From Halomicronema sp. CCY15110 (GTDB lineage: Bacteria; Cyanobacteriota; Cyanobacteriia; Phormidesmidales; Phormidesmidaceae), in NCBI RefSeq assembly GCF_016888165.1, contig NZ_JACSWC010000220.1:1-52176 (forward strand): DNA of 52,176 bases, read 5' to 3'. The position numbers were made by a program, and so were the translations under genes. The notes beneath the pieces were generated by a model. It ran no database searches. It was given only the letters and a program-made list of their open reading frames with translations, and was not told the origin of the DNA. Of the stretch, positions 1 through 8,626 are shown piece by piece; position 1 is the stretch's first letter; each line of letters opens with the position of its first letter.

Positions 1-113
1 GTTCTCGAAAGTGACGACTTTCTCACGATGAGACTACCGATACTTTGCTCCCAAAACTTTTCTGCACCAGTGAGCAAGATGGCCTCAGAAATCATCCTTA
101 GGAGCATAGTGAT

Positions 114-2042
114 GTGGAGCTGACTGCCCTTCAAACAGCTAATATCGCCACCGCGATCGCTTATCTCATTATTCCTTTTTGTCTAGTTTATTGGCTGTGG
201 AGACTCCGCCGATATCAACTACCCTGGCAGCTTTTTGCTCATTTGGGACTATTTTCAGCCTTTATTTTGAGTTGTGCCCTGACCCATCTTTTAGGGCATA
301 ACTCTCCCGCGATTTATCCTTGCGCTGTGATTAGTGGCCTCGAAGCCATTGCCCTGATCGTGAGTACCCGTGGGCTAGCCGATCACTTCATCGGCCAACT
401 GCGAGCTCAGCGCCTACTGCAAGGCTTTTTAGACAATGCGCAGATCGGCATGATGGCGTTTGATGCGGTGCGAGATAGCGAAACCAACGAAATTGTCGAT
501 TTCCGCTGCACCCTCGAAAATGACTACGCTCGGCGGCATGGCTCCCCTGAACCGATGACTGGCAGGCTACTCATTCAGGCCATGCCGCACCATCTAGAGA
601 GTGGCCTGTTTGAGCAATATTGCCGCAGCACCCAGGGCGAAAATATCACCGCAGAATTTTCCTACCCAGAGCTGGGCTGGTTTCAAAATCGCTCATTTCC
701 ACTCCTCCAGGGGTTTGGGGTGACGTTTGCTAATATCACCACCCTTAAAAATGCGGCCATTTTTGATCGGTTAACCGGACTCTATAATCGCCAGATCTTA
801 GATCAGCCTCTCAAGTTCAACGCTCTGTTGTACTTGGATCTTGATCGCTTTAAACAAGTGAATGATCTCCAAGGCCATATCGTCGGCGATGAGGTGCTGA
901 GACAGGTCGCAGATCGCCTTCGACACAGTACTCGCCCCAAAGATCTCCTGGTTCGATTAGGGGGAGATGAGTTTTTAGTTTTGATGGCCATTGCCGATGC
1001 GGCTCCCCAAGAGATTGCGCTAGAAACGGCCTGGCGCATTCACGATGCCATCCAAAAACCCTATTCGGTAGATGAGTTGATTCTGAATGTCGGGGTCTCG
1101 GTGGGCGTTTATCTGGCCATCAAAAACGACTCCTTAGACAGTGCGATTCGTCTGGCCGATATTGCCCTGAACACGCGCAAAGCTGATCGGGAAAAATATT
1201 CCCCAGTGGTCTTGTATGAGCCGGAAATGGGAGAGCGGGCCCAGCGGGGATATGTGTTTGAAAAGGAGCTGAAGCAGGCGATCATCGACGGACAAATTGT
1301 GTTGTTCTATCAGCGGGTCGTTAATTTGCAAGAGCCGAGTCATCCGACTGTGGGGTTTGAAGCCCTGGTGCGGTGGCAACATCCCGAGAAAGGACTAATT
1401 CTGCCGCAGGATTTTATCCCCATGGCTGAAAAATCCGGCCTCATCGGGCTCATCACAGATTATGTCTTGGCTGAGGCCTATCGGCAGGCTTGTGTCTGGA
1501 ACCGCTTTGATCAATCGATGAAAATGAGCATCAATCTTAGTGCCTACGACTTAACTAGGTCTGAGTTTCTCAAGCATGCCCAAAAGGTTCTGCAGCAAGG
1601 CATTCTGAAGAACAACTCTTTTGGGTTTGAACTCACGGAAAAGGATTTTGCCGATTTATCGCAAGCGGCTGTGCTCAACATGATTAAGACTTTGAAGTCG
1701 TTTGGGGCAGGCTGGGCCATTGATGACGCGGGCACTGGCTATAACGGTCTCGGTGTGGTCAGTCAGGTTGGGGGTCTATTTGATGTGCTCAAAATTGACC
1801 GGAGTTTCATTTCTGGACCGCAAGCCTCGCTGCTGTTATGCGACGCCTTTTGTGCGATCGCCAATCACTTTGGCATGGAGGTGATTGCTGAGGGCATTGA
1901 GACCCAGTACCAAGCTCAGGCTCTGACGAAGTCAGGCGTGCAGTTTGGCCAGGGCTTTTACTTTGAGCACGGCGAGCCCCTCGCAGCAGCAGCAATGGAA
2001 GCGGTATTGGAAGCAGAGTGGAGTCACGCGCGCACCGAGTAA
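114..2042 (+). CDS. Membrane ethylene-receptor-like sensor fused to PAS-GGDEF-EAL (c-di-GMP turnover)
   Basis: Predicted bifunctional cyclic-di-GMP synthase/phosphodiesterase anchored in the membrane. Three hydrophobic helices fill residues 10-90 and resemble the ethylene-binding domain of plant ETR1: Tyr17, Pro21, Ile51, Cys54 and His58 match ETR1 Tyr32, Pro36, Ile62, Cys65 and His69, while Asn10 replaces Asp25. A PAS-like region follows (about 100-210). The GGDEF domain has an intact GGDEF near residue 284 preceded by an RPKD inhibitory-site motif. The EAL domain (about 390-630) keeps EAL near 416, NLS, ELTE, DD and AEGIE motifs, so both activities could be live, although the usual DDFGTG is DDAGTG. 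The GTG start at 114 is chosen because TAGGAG lies 9 bases upstream. The gene is convergent with ribE. Family assignment is firm; ligand (ethylene/Cu) is inference. Confidence 0.93.
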   Translation: MELTALQTANIATAIAYLIIPFCLVYWLWRLRRYQLPWQLFAHLGLFSAFILSCALTHLLGHNSPAIYPCAVISGLEAIALIVSTRGLADHFIGQLRAQRLLQGFLDNAQIGMMAFDAVRDSETNEIVDFRCTLENDYARRHGSPEPMTGRLLIQAMPHHLESGLFEQYCRSTQGENITAEFSYPELGWFQNRSFPLLQGFGVTFANITTLKNAAIFDRLTGLYNRQILDQPLKFNALLYLDLDRFKQVNDLQGHIVGDEVLRQVADRLRHSTRPKDLLVRLGGDEFLVLMAIADAAPQEIALETAWRIHDAIQKPYSVDELILNVGVSVGVYLAIKNDSLDSAIRLADIALNTRKADREKYSPVVLYEPEMGERAQRGYVFEKELKQAIIDGQIVLFYQRVVNLQEPSHPTVGFEALVRWQHPEKGLILPQDFIPMAEKSGLIGLITDYVLAEAYRQACVWNRFDQSMKMSINLSAYDLTRSEFLKHAQKVLQQGILKNNSFGFELTEKDFADLSQAAVLNMIKTLKSFGAGWAIDDAGTGYNGLGVVSQVGGLFDVLKIDRSFISGPQASLLLCDAFCAIANHFGMEVIAEGIETQYQAQALTKSGVQFGQGFYFEHGEPLAAAAMEAVLEAEWSHARTE

Positions 2043-2133
2043 ACGAACCCTGGAACGGTTGAGGGCAGTCCATTTTCCCAACCGAACCGCCCCGTTCACC
2101 CATCATCGACCAGCTGACAACTCGCTCATGTGG

Positions 2134-2799
2134 CTAGACGTAACCATGCTCAGCCAAAAAGTCGAGGGCGATATCCGGTTCTGTTGCTCCGTGGACTGGC
2201 CCTAGATTCAGGAATTTTTCGGCATACTTGCCCAATACGTCGCCTTCTAGATTCACCGCCTGCTGGGGCTGCAGGTATTGCAAATTGGTCTCGTGATAGG
2301 TCACGGGAATCACGGCCACGGTAAACCAGTCACCGCTGGGGCTGCAATCAGCCACGGTGAGGCTAATGCCATTCACCGCGATGCTGCCCTTGGGCACGAT
2401 GTAGCGAGCGACGTGGGGCGAGGGCACGGCAAATCGCAATTCCCAAGACGTGGCGTCTGAAACCGCTGATTCCAACCGACCGAGGCCATCTACATGCCCG
2501 GTGACAAAATGCCCGCCGATTTTGCTGCCTACCCGCAGGGAGCTTTCCAAGTTCACCCAGCCGCCATCCACAACATCTCCCAGACTGGATTTCGCCAATG
2601 TTTCTGGTGAGGCTGTCGCGATAAAGCCATTGGCCAGGGCAGTTTCGACGGTGAGGCACACGCCATCCACGGCGATGCTGTCTCCCAAGTCCAAATCGGC
2701 CAGCAGGCGATCGCTACCTGGCCCGTCACAGACAATCTTGAGATGGTTGGAGTCGAGTCGTGTTAACTTTCCTAGCGTTTGTATTAAGCCTGTAAACAC
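2134..2799 (-). CDS. ribE: Riboflavin synthase, alpha subunit
   Basis: Catalyses dismutation of two 6,7-dimethyl-8-ribityllumazine molecules to riboflavin, the last step of the pathway, in the cytosol. The protein starts MFTGLIQTLG, the standard family N-terminus that also marks the start codon, and has the two internally duplicated lumazine-binding barrels (about 1-97 and 98-195) with the repeated pattern SIAVDGVCLTV and SIAVNGISLTV and the GHFVTGHVDG segment. Its 221 residues match the usual length. It stands alone on the minus strand, without other rib genes. I looked at the upstream leader for an FMN riboswitch signature and saw none. Confidence 0.96.
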   Translation of the reverse strand: MFTGLIQTLGKLTRLDSNHLKIVCDGPGSDRLLADLDLGDSIAVDGVCLTVETALANGFIATASPETLAKSSLGDVVDGGWVNLESSLRVGSKIGGHFVTGHVDGLGRLESAVSDATSWELRFAVPSPHVARYIVPKGSIAVNGISLTVADCSPSGDWFTVAVIPVTYHETNLQYLQPQQAVNLEGDVLGKYAEKFLNLGPVHGATEPDIALDFLAEHGYV

Positions 2800-3092
2800 A
2801 AAATTTTCATCCCAAAATATTCACGACATCTGGCCCCACACATTGAAATATAAGGGCATACTTAGAAACGATACCGATTTTTCCCTCCCAACACATCCAT
2901 GCTGATGTCAGGTTGTCTTGATCACCGGGAGCAGCGAGGTCAGGCCCGAGCCGAACCTTTTGCCTCCGTTGCGAGTCAAGTCATGGAGTGAAAGACTCAG
3001 TCCTCAAAGCGGTGGCTATCGCTTAGAATCACACTAAATTGTGGAGCTTTCCCACCCTTGATCCCGTCCAGTGAGTTGTAGAGGCCAAGCTA

Positions 3093-3602
3093 ATGATTGA
3101 GATGAAAGTCGCTGGTATTGCCCTCGACGCGATTTCACGCAATCCTGTGGTGCTCTTGCGAGATACCGAAGATCGCCGCGCCCTACCCATTTATATCGGA
3201 CAAGATCAGGCCAAATCCATCATTGGTGCCTTGGAAAATCAACAGGCTCCTCGGCCCTTGACCCATGATTTATTTGTCAATCTCATCGACGATTGGGAGA
3301 TGACGTTAGAACGCATCGTCATCCATGCGTTGAAGGACAACACCTTTTATGCCCTGCTGACGTTGAGCGCCGGAGAAACCCGGAAAGAGTTGGATGCACG
3401 ACCTAGTGATGCGATCGCGATCGCCCTGCGGTTAGACGCTCCGATTTGGGTCATGGAGGAAGTCATTGCGGATGCGTCGATCCCCGTTGATCGCGCTGCT
3501 GACGAAGCGGAAAAGCAAGCTTTCCGAGATTTCATATCCAATTTGAGCCCCTCTGACTTTACCCAACAGGGCGGCATCAGCAACGACACGTTTGAACAGT
3601 GA
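3093..3602 (+). CDS. Bifunctional nuclease family protein (DUF151/BFN)
   Basis: The 169-residue protein has the DUF151 fold from residue 1 to about 135, with the characteristic VVLLRDTEDRRALPIYIG segment early on and the ARPSDAIAIALR motif near residue 110. Plant members (BFN1/BBD) are reported to have RNase/DNase activity; most bacterial members are uncharacterised, so nuclease activity here is family knowledge, not shown. The C-terminal 35 residues are acidic and look like a flexible tail, common in cyanobacterial homologues. The aldo/keto reductase gene follows 46 bases later on the same strand, so the two are probably co-transcribed. Confidence 0.9.
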   Translation: MIEMKVAGIALDAISRNPVVLLRDTEDRRALPIYIGQDQAKSIIGALENQQAPRPLTHDLFVNLIDDWEMTLERIVIHALKDNTFYALLTLSAGETRKELDARPSDAIAIALRLDAPIWVMEEVIADASIPVDRAADEAEKQAFRDFISNLSPSDFTQQGGISNDTFEQ

Positions 3603-3648
3603 ACAGGGCGGTGAGCGGGAGCCGGATGCGCGGGTGAAATGCGGCACG

Positions 3649-4779
3649 ATGCAGTATCGCCGATTTGGCAAAACCGAATTGCAGCTATCGGTGTTTTCGC
3701 TGGGCACGATGCGATCGCTCTCCACGGCTGACACTTTTGCAGCCACTGTCAGCGCCGCCATTGACCAGGGCATCAACCATATTGAAACGGCCCGGGGCTA
3801 TGGCCAGAGCGAAGTGTTGCTGGGTCAAACGTTGCAGAGGTTGGGGAAGGCCACCCGCGATCGCCTCATCATCACCACCAAAATTCCGCCCACCGCTGAC
3901 GCCGCGACGATGGCCGCCCATATCGACGAGTCGCTACAGCGCTTGCAGGTTGACGCGATCGACTGCCTCGCCGTTCACGGTTTGAACACGCCAGAGCATC
4001 TGGCCTGGGTGCAAGCCCCGGATGGCTGCATGATTGCTCTGCAAGCGGCCCAACAGGCAGGCAAGGTACGTCACATCGGCTTTTCGACCCACGGCAGTTT
4101 AGCGCTGATTCAGCAGGCCATCCGTACCGGACTGTTTGCGTTTGTCAATCTGCACTACTACGCTTTTTTTCGTCGCCCTGCCGCAGCGGTAGAACTCGCT
4201 CAGCAGCATGATTTGGGGATATTCATCATTTCACCGGCGGATAAGGGCGGCCTGCTCTACACTCCTCCTGATCGCTTGCGCGAACTCTGCGTCCCCTTTG
4301 AACCGCTGCCTTTGACTTATCGTTGGCTGCTCAGCCAAGCCGCCATCACCACCCTGAGCATTGGCCCCGCCAAGCCTGAAGAGTTGACCGCCCCGCTGCG
4401 GGTGAGCGATCGCACCGAGCCCCTCACCGCTAAAGAACAGGCGGCGTTTGACCAACTCGAAGCGGCGGCTCAGAATACGTTGGGTAGCGATCGCTGCCAC
4501 CAATGTTATGCCTGTTTGCCCTGCCCCGAATCGATCAATATCCCCGAAGTGCTGCGGTTAAGGAATCTGGCGATCGCCTACGACATGACTGAATATGGAC
4601 AGTATCGCTACCGCATGTTTGAAAATGCGGGGCACTGGTTTCCGGGTCGGAAGGGTAACCGCTGCACCGACTGTGGCGACTGTCTTCCCCGATGCCCCAG
4701 TGGGCTACAGATTCCCAACCTGTTGCGCGATGCCCATCAAAGACTCAATGGCCCAGAACGACGACGCCTCTGGGGATAG
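3649..4779 (+). CDS. Aldo/keto reductase with C-terminal two-cluster 4Fe-4S ferredoxin domain
   Basis: Residues 1 to about 275 form an AKR barrel: the TARGYGQSE segment carries the catalytic Tyr, TTK the catalytic Lys and LAVHGLN the active-site His. The last 100 residues carry CHQCYACLPCP and CTDCGDCLPRCP, two CxxCxxCxxxCP sets for two [4Fe-4S] clusters. This domain order is a known prokaryotic AKR subgroup whose substrate is unknown; it presumably takes or gives electrons through the clusters rather than only NADPH. I place the start at ATG 3649 (MQYRRFGKTEL), the usual family N-terminus; an in-frame TTG at 3592 would add 19 unusual residues and overlap the preceding nuclease-family gene. 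Confidence 0.9.
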   Translation: MQYRRFGKTELQLSVFSLGTMRSLSTADTFAATVSAAIDQGINHIETARGYGQSEVLLGQTLQRLGKATRDRLIITTKIPPTADAATMAAHIDESLQRLQVDAIDCLAVHGLNTPEHLAWVQAPDGCMIALQAAQQAGKVRHIGFSTHGSLALIQQAIRTGLFAFVNLHYYAFFRRPAAAVELAQQHDLGIFIISPADKGGLLYTPPDRLRELCVPFEPLPLTYRWLLSQAAITTLSIGPAKPEELTAPLRVSDRTEPLTAKEQAAFDQLEAAAQNTLGSDRCHQCYACLPCPESINIPEVLRLRNLAIAYDMTEYGQYRYRMFENAGHWFPGRKGNRCTDCGDCLPRCPSGLQIPNLLRDAHQRLNGPERRRLWG

Positions 4780-4785
4780 CAGCTT

Positions 4786-4802
4786 TAGGGGACGCTTCCC
4801 TA
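4786..4802. repeat. Short GGGGACG...CCCTA inverted repeat (REP-like)
   Basis: The sequence TAGGGGACGCTTCCCTA just after the aldo/keto reductase gene is an imperfect palindrome with TAGGG/CCCTA ends. Its GGGACGSTTC core is shared with the elements near 7417 and 14480. It may be a small REP-like hairpin or terminator of the reductase gene; only the symmetry is certain. Confidence 0.4.
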
Positions 4803-4964
4803 TGGGCTAGGAAACCAGCCCACATTCCGCTGTTAGGGGCAGCACCCATCAAGCCCGTGAATGCGCCCCATCAACGAGCAACTTTTGCCATTCAATTCTC
4901 GATATAACAATTCAAAGGGCGAAATGTGGGGTGGAACAAATTACAGCAGCCTTTGCGCCCTGAG

Positions 4965-5591
4965 CTAGTCTTTATCAAATAGGCCCAGATGCTCGTCGCC
5001 GAGGCGATCGCTGACGGAATGAGGTGTCCGCGCCAGGTGACGCAGCTCAAAGTGCGGGGCAAAGAGCTGGCGTAGTTCATCAGGATGACTGCCAAAGGGA
5101 GGGCCACCCGGACGATTGTGGGTGAAAAACAACCCAATATATTGCCCATCGGGCTTGAGTAATTGGTGGACGAGCTGGACGTAACGCTCGCGCAAGTCAG
5201 GGGCTAGGGCGCAAAAACAGGTGTGCTCAACCACGTAGTCAAACTGCTGCTCGTAGGCGGGTAATAGGTCAAAGATGTCGCACTGTAGCCAAGTGACCGA
5301 CACCTGAGCCGCGGCTGCCAGCCGACTAGCAGCCGCGATCGCCGCTGGCGCAAAATCTACCCCCGTCACCTCAAACCCTTGCTGAGCCAACCACACCGCG
5401 TCATGTCCGTGGCCGCTGCCCAACACCACGACCCGGCCCCGCTCTGGCGCATCCGGCGACGTAAATAGATGCACTAACGGCGGTGCTGGTTGTCCCAGAT
5501 CCCAGCGGGCAGTGCCATTTTGATACCGACTTTCCCAAAAATCGGGCGCGAGGGCAGCGCGGTCGGAGGCAGAATCAGCGGGAACAGTCAT
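4965..5591 (-). CDS. Class I SAM-dependent methyltransferase, TPMT-like
   Basis: A 208-residue cytosolic methyltransferase. The N-terminal FWESRYQNGTARWDLGQPAPPL pattern is typical of the thiopurine S-methyltransferase (TPMT/COMT-like) family. The SAM-binding motif I is VVVLGSGHGHDAVWLA (about 53-68), motif II VTGVDFAPAAI, and FDYVVEHTCFCAL corresponds to the post-IV substrate-side loop. Bacterial relatives methylate small thiols, halides or selenium/tellurium compounds; which applies is not visible here. It is a single gene, bounded by noncoding DNA on both sides. Confidence 0.9.
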   Translation of the reverse strand: MTVPADSASDRAALAPDFWESRYQNGTARWDLGQPAPPLVHLFTSPDAPERGRVVVLGSGHGHDAVWLAQQGFEVTGVDFAPAAIAAASRLAAAAQVSVTWLQCDIFDLLPAYEQQFDYVVEHTCFCALAPDLRERYVQLVHQLLKPDGQYIGLFFTHNRPGGPPFGSHPDELRQLFAPHFELRHLARTPHSVSDRLGDEHLGLFDKD

Positions 5592-5999
5592 GATGTCAGC
5601 AGGAGCGGCGATCGCTTGAGAGGACGCTTTTATTGTGACGGGTTATGAATACTTTTGAAACGCCAGGACTGAGGACAGTCCACGTCCTCCCGACACTGGC
5701 TCTTGTCAGGGCATTTGACCCAGCAATATTCCTAACAACTGTGATCCTGATGAACGTGAAATTTCGGCGGCTGGACGTCACGTTGATGAGGTTTTCCCAG
5801 AATTCCCCTGCCACTGTGAAGCTCTTGTAAAGTCCTCGCCCGCCCCTCAGGAACGGCCAAAACCTTTTGTAGGATGAGGGCGATATATTGCGTAATTTTT
5901 TTGGCGTCTTGTTAGGTGTCGAGGGCTTGAAGGGCGGAGTAACTTTTCAATGGTCCCAATTCAGCCACGGCTATTTTAATCCTATGGTGATTGATTGAT
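5592..5999. other. Non-coding spacer, about 400 bp
   Basis: This spacer separates the divergent methyltransferase and glycosyltransferase genes and should hold both promoters. Short open frames exist on both strands (for example 5645-5830) but have no recognisable protein character or ribosome binding site. No tRNA, repeat or riboswitch was recognised. Confidence 0.6.
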
Positions 6000-7214
6000 A
6001 TGGTGCTATTTGTTGCTCAGAGTGTGTTGCTATTGGTGGCGATCGCGGTCGCGCTGCCGATTGGGGTATTGGTAGTGGAATGCGTGATTGCCGCTATCTT
6101 GCCAACCATTCGACCCCATACTGATGGCCTGGACACAGCAGCCAAGGTAACCGTGCTGATGCCCGCCCATAACGAAGCCAGCAACATCACCCCTGTTTTA
6201 CAAAGCATTCAGCAGCAGTTGCGCCCCCAAGACACGTTATTGGTAATTGCCGATAACTGCACCGACGACACCGCCAACGTGGCCCGGGCAACGGGAGCGC
6301 AGGTGCTAGAACGGCAAGATGCTCAGCGTCGCGGTAAAGGCTACGCCCTCGATTTTGGCCTACGAGCACTGGCCGCCGATGCGCCAGATGTCGTGGTCAT
6401 GATGGATGCCGATTGCCTGACTACAGGAGGCTCTTTGCTGACGCTGGCAGCGCAGGCGCTGACCACCGGGCGTCCCGTCCAGTCTCGTTATCTCTTCGCC
6501 GTCCCTGATGCACCCAGCAGCAAAGCGCTGATTTCGGCCTTTGCAATTACGGTCAAAAACTGGGTGCGTCCCCTCGGGATGCGACAGCTCGGGTTGCCGA
6601 GCCTACTGTTTGGTACGGGCATGGCCTTTCCCTGGTCGGTATTAATGACGGTGGATCTGGCTAGTGGTCACATTGTGGAAGACATGAAGCTAGGCTTAGA
6701 TCTAGCGATCGCAGGTCATCCGCCACTGTTTGACCCAAATGTGCAAGTCATGGGGCAATTGCCCGACAGCACCCAAGCGGCCACCAGCCAGCGCACCCGT
6801 TGGGAGCATGGTCACCTTACCGTCTTGCGCGACTACGTGCCCCAGCTTTTGGGGCAAAGCTTCCAGCAAGGACGCATGGATCTGTTCGCCCTAGCTTTGG
6901 ATCTCGCCGTTCCGCCATTGACTTTGCTGGTGATGCTCTGGGTACTGGCTGTCGGCTTGACCGGATTAGCGGCTGGGGTCGGGCTGGGATGGTTACCGAT
7001 ATTGGTCACCGCGATCGCAGGAGGACTGTTGTTCATCGCGATCGCGACGGCTTGGCTACGGTTTGCACGTCAAGATATCCCCCTCGGCAGCTTGGTCACC
7101 TTTGCCGGTTACCTACTCTGGAAGATTCCGCTATATTTCAAGTTTTTAGTTAAGCCGCAGTCTGACTGGGTACGTACGGAGCGTTCTCAAGCGAAATCCA
7201 GCTCTCCGAAATAA
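6000..7214 (+). CDS. Glycosyltransferase family 2, membrane-bound
   Basis: About 404 residues with one N-terminal membrane helix (residues 3-35), a GT-A catalytic domain and three C-terminal hydrophobic helices (about 295-385). Visible GT2 motifs are LMPAHNEASNI for UDP-sugar binding, MMDADC (the metal-binding DxD equivalent), IVEDMKLGLDL with the catalytic ED, and QRTRWEHGH matching the QxxRW motif of processive synthases. It therefore probably transfers sugars from a nucleotide donor to a lipid or growing polysaccharide at the plasma membrane. ATG 6000 is preferred over an in-frame TTG nine bases upstream. No other polysaccharide genes adjoin it, so the product cannot be named. Confidence 0.9.
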   Translation: MVLFVAQSVLLLVAIAVALPIGVLVVECVIAAILPTIRPHTDGLDTAAKVTVLMPAHNEASNITPVLQSIQQQLRPQDTLLVIADNCTDDTANVARATGAQVLERQDAQRRGKGYALDFGLRALAADAPDVVVMMDADCLTTGGSLLTLAAQALTTGRPVQSRYLFAVPDAPSSKALISAFAITVKNWVRPLGMRQLGLPSLLFGTGMAFPWSVLMTVDLASGHIVEDMKLGLDLAIAGHPPLFDPNVQVMGQLPDSTQAATSQRTRWEHGHLTVLRDYVPQLLGQSFQQGRMDLFALALDLAVPPLTLLVMLWVLAVGLTGLAAGVGLGWLPILVTAIAGGLLFIAIATAWLRFARQDIPLGSLVTFAGYLLWKIPLYFKFLVKPQSDWVRTERSQAKSSSPK

Positions 7215-7416
7215 GCCACTGGTTCAAGACAACGATGCAAGATACTGAGTACAGCAAGCTAAGGGATCGACGGGAAAATAAAAATCTCGGTAATGATGGG
7301 TCGGTGAGTCAGTGAGGGGGTGGGTAGGTGGGATGAATTCAAGTGCGGATCCGGTACTTTTATTGCGAGCACGTCTCTAAATAAGCATTGGAGATGATGC
7401 CCTCCCCCATATCACA

Positions 7417-7477
7417 GGGAACGTTCCCCTATTGGCCAACCCGGTAGTCACGAGGCAGGAAAAGGGAACCGTCCCTT
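7417..7477. repeat. Paired GGGAACGTTCCC / GGGAACCGTCCC palindromes (REP-like)
   Basis: GGGAACGTTCCC at 7417-7428 is a perfect 12-bp palindrome, and AAGGGAACCGTCCCTT at 7462-7477 is a near palindrome. The two can also pair with each other (10 of 12 positions), giving one larger hairpin. The core resembles the GGGACGGTTC motif at 14480 and 4786, the type of sequence found in REP elements associated with RAYT transposases. No transposase gene is nearby. Confidence 0.55.
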
Positions 7478-7491
7478 GACTTAGATAATTT

Positions 7492-7959
7492 TCAAGGCAG
7501 GTACTTCTGCACGACTACCCAGCCCGACCACGAGACGAGGGCTAAGGCAATCATCAACAGGCCATTCAGAGTGAGATGGAGCGATCGCGCCCAGGGTTTT
7601 TGCGGATGGTTGATCTGCGTGGCTGACCAAGCTGAAGCTAACGTCAGAGCCACCACGGTAAGACCAGCGGGTAAATGGGGTGAGTGCCCCAAACTACCAA
7701 AATGGCCCAGCGTGCCAACAACACCGATACTCAGCAGCAGCAGCACCGTGAGCACTAACACCACGCCCAGGGCAAAGTGTAGACGCCGCCATCCGAGAAA
7801 TGTTGCAGTGGGCTCATCAAGGCTCGGCACCGTTGATTGCTGAAGCCGGAGATAGCGCATCCAGCCGCCGATCACCAACAAACTCACAAACAAAAACACC
7901 GCCAGTCCCATTGACCAGGCGGCAATGCGCCACAGCCAGATAAAAGAAGGAAGATTCAA
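7492..7959 (-). CDS. Four-helix membrane protein, DUF4079-like
   Basis: A 155-residue integral membrane protein with four hydrophobic segments (about 8-32, 60-84, 96-112 and 130-150). Conserved-looking histidines sit near helix ends (LHFALG, SPHLPAG, RSLHLTLN), a layout like cyanobacterial DUF4079 proteins and reminiscent of haem-binding cytochrome b561/ferric-reductase folds. Haem binding is an inference. It is the last gene of a minus-strand trio: the pentapeptide-repeat gene ends only 27 bases upstream, so co-transcription is likely. Confidence 0.75.
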   Translation of the reverse strand: MNLPSFIWLWRIAAWSMGLAVFLFVSLLVIGGWMRYLRLQQSTVPSLDEPTATFLGWRRLHFALGVVLVLTVLLLLSIGVVGTLGHFGSLGHSPHLPAGLTVVALTLASAWSATQINHPQKPWARSLHLTLNGLLMIALALVSWSGWVVVQKYLP

Positions 7960-7986
7960 AACCGTTGTCTCCGGTTCACGTGCAGC

Positions 7987-8607
7987 CTAGGAGTCTAGGA
8001 TACTACCTGCACTCGCCGCGCCGTCGAGACAAGCCCCTTCCCAAGCCACGCCTTCGCCTTCGATGCAAAGCAAATTGGCCCCGGCAAAATTAGCGCCGCG
8101 CACAATCGCCCCGGACAAAATAGCTTCTTCAAGATTGGCATCGGCAAAGTTCGTTCCGGCCAAATTGGCATTACTGAAATCAGCTTGCTCCAGTTGGGCC
8201 CCGCGCAAATCAACCCCACGCAGGTCCGCACCCCGAAAATCGGTGCCGGCCAAATTTGCTTGACTGAGGTTGGCCCCCGCCATAAAAGCCCCCGCAAAAC
8301 TCGTGCTTTGGAACCGGGCCTCGATTAAAATGCTGCCCTGTAGTTCCGCATTGCGGAAATCAGCTCCCACCAGCTTAGCGCCCCCCAAATTAGCCCCACG
8401 TAAATTACTCCGCAGATTGCTGTGGCTCAGATCGGCACCAGCCAAGTTAGCTCCCGCGAGGTCGGCTCTCGCCAAATTGACCCCCACCAGGTTAGCCCCC
8501 GACAAATCTTGTCCCGCGAGCCCAGCGTCACTGAGGTCTTGGTGCTGTCCTGCACGCACAGCAGTGATATCCAGCGGTGAAGGCAATGAAGTGGTAGACG
8601 AAGTCAT
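7987..8607 (-). CDS. Pentapeptide-repeat protein (cytoplasmic)
   Basis: Residues 20 to about 195 consist of tandem A(D/N)LxG pentapeptides (for example LAGADLSHSNL, GANLGGAKLVGADF), predicted to form a right-handed quadrilateral beta helix. There is no signal peptide, so the protein is probably cytosolic. Such proteins are abundant in cyanobacteria, and most have no known role; some are DNA mimics or assembly scaffolds. The gene lies 19 bases downstream of the DICT/HD-GYP-like gene and 27 bases upstream of the DUF4079-like gene, indicating an operon. Repetitive coding sequence gives open frames in every reading frame here, which are artefacts. Confidence 0.92.
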   Translation of the reverse strand: MTSSTTSLPSPLDITAVRAGQHQDLSDAGLAGQDLSGANLVGVNLARADLAGANLAGADLSHSNLRSNLRGANLGGAKLVGADFRNAELQGSILIEARFQSTSFAGAFMAGANLSQANLAGTDFRGADLRGVDLRGAQLEQADFSNANLAGTNFADANLEEAILSGAIVRGANFAGANLLCIEGEGVAWEGACLDGAASAGSILDS

Positions 8608-8626
8608 AATCCGAGCAGCATTAGGG

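Noticed and set aside
2800-3092. Possible FMN riboswitch upstream of ribE
   Set aside because: The GGGCAGGG..., ACCGGCGGT-type conserved blocks were looked for and not seen.
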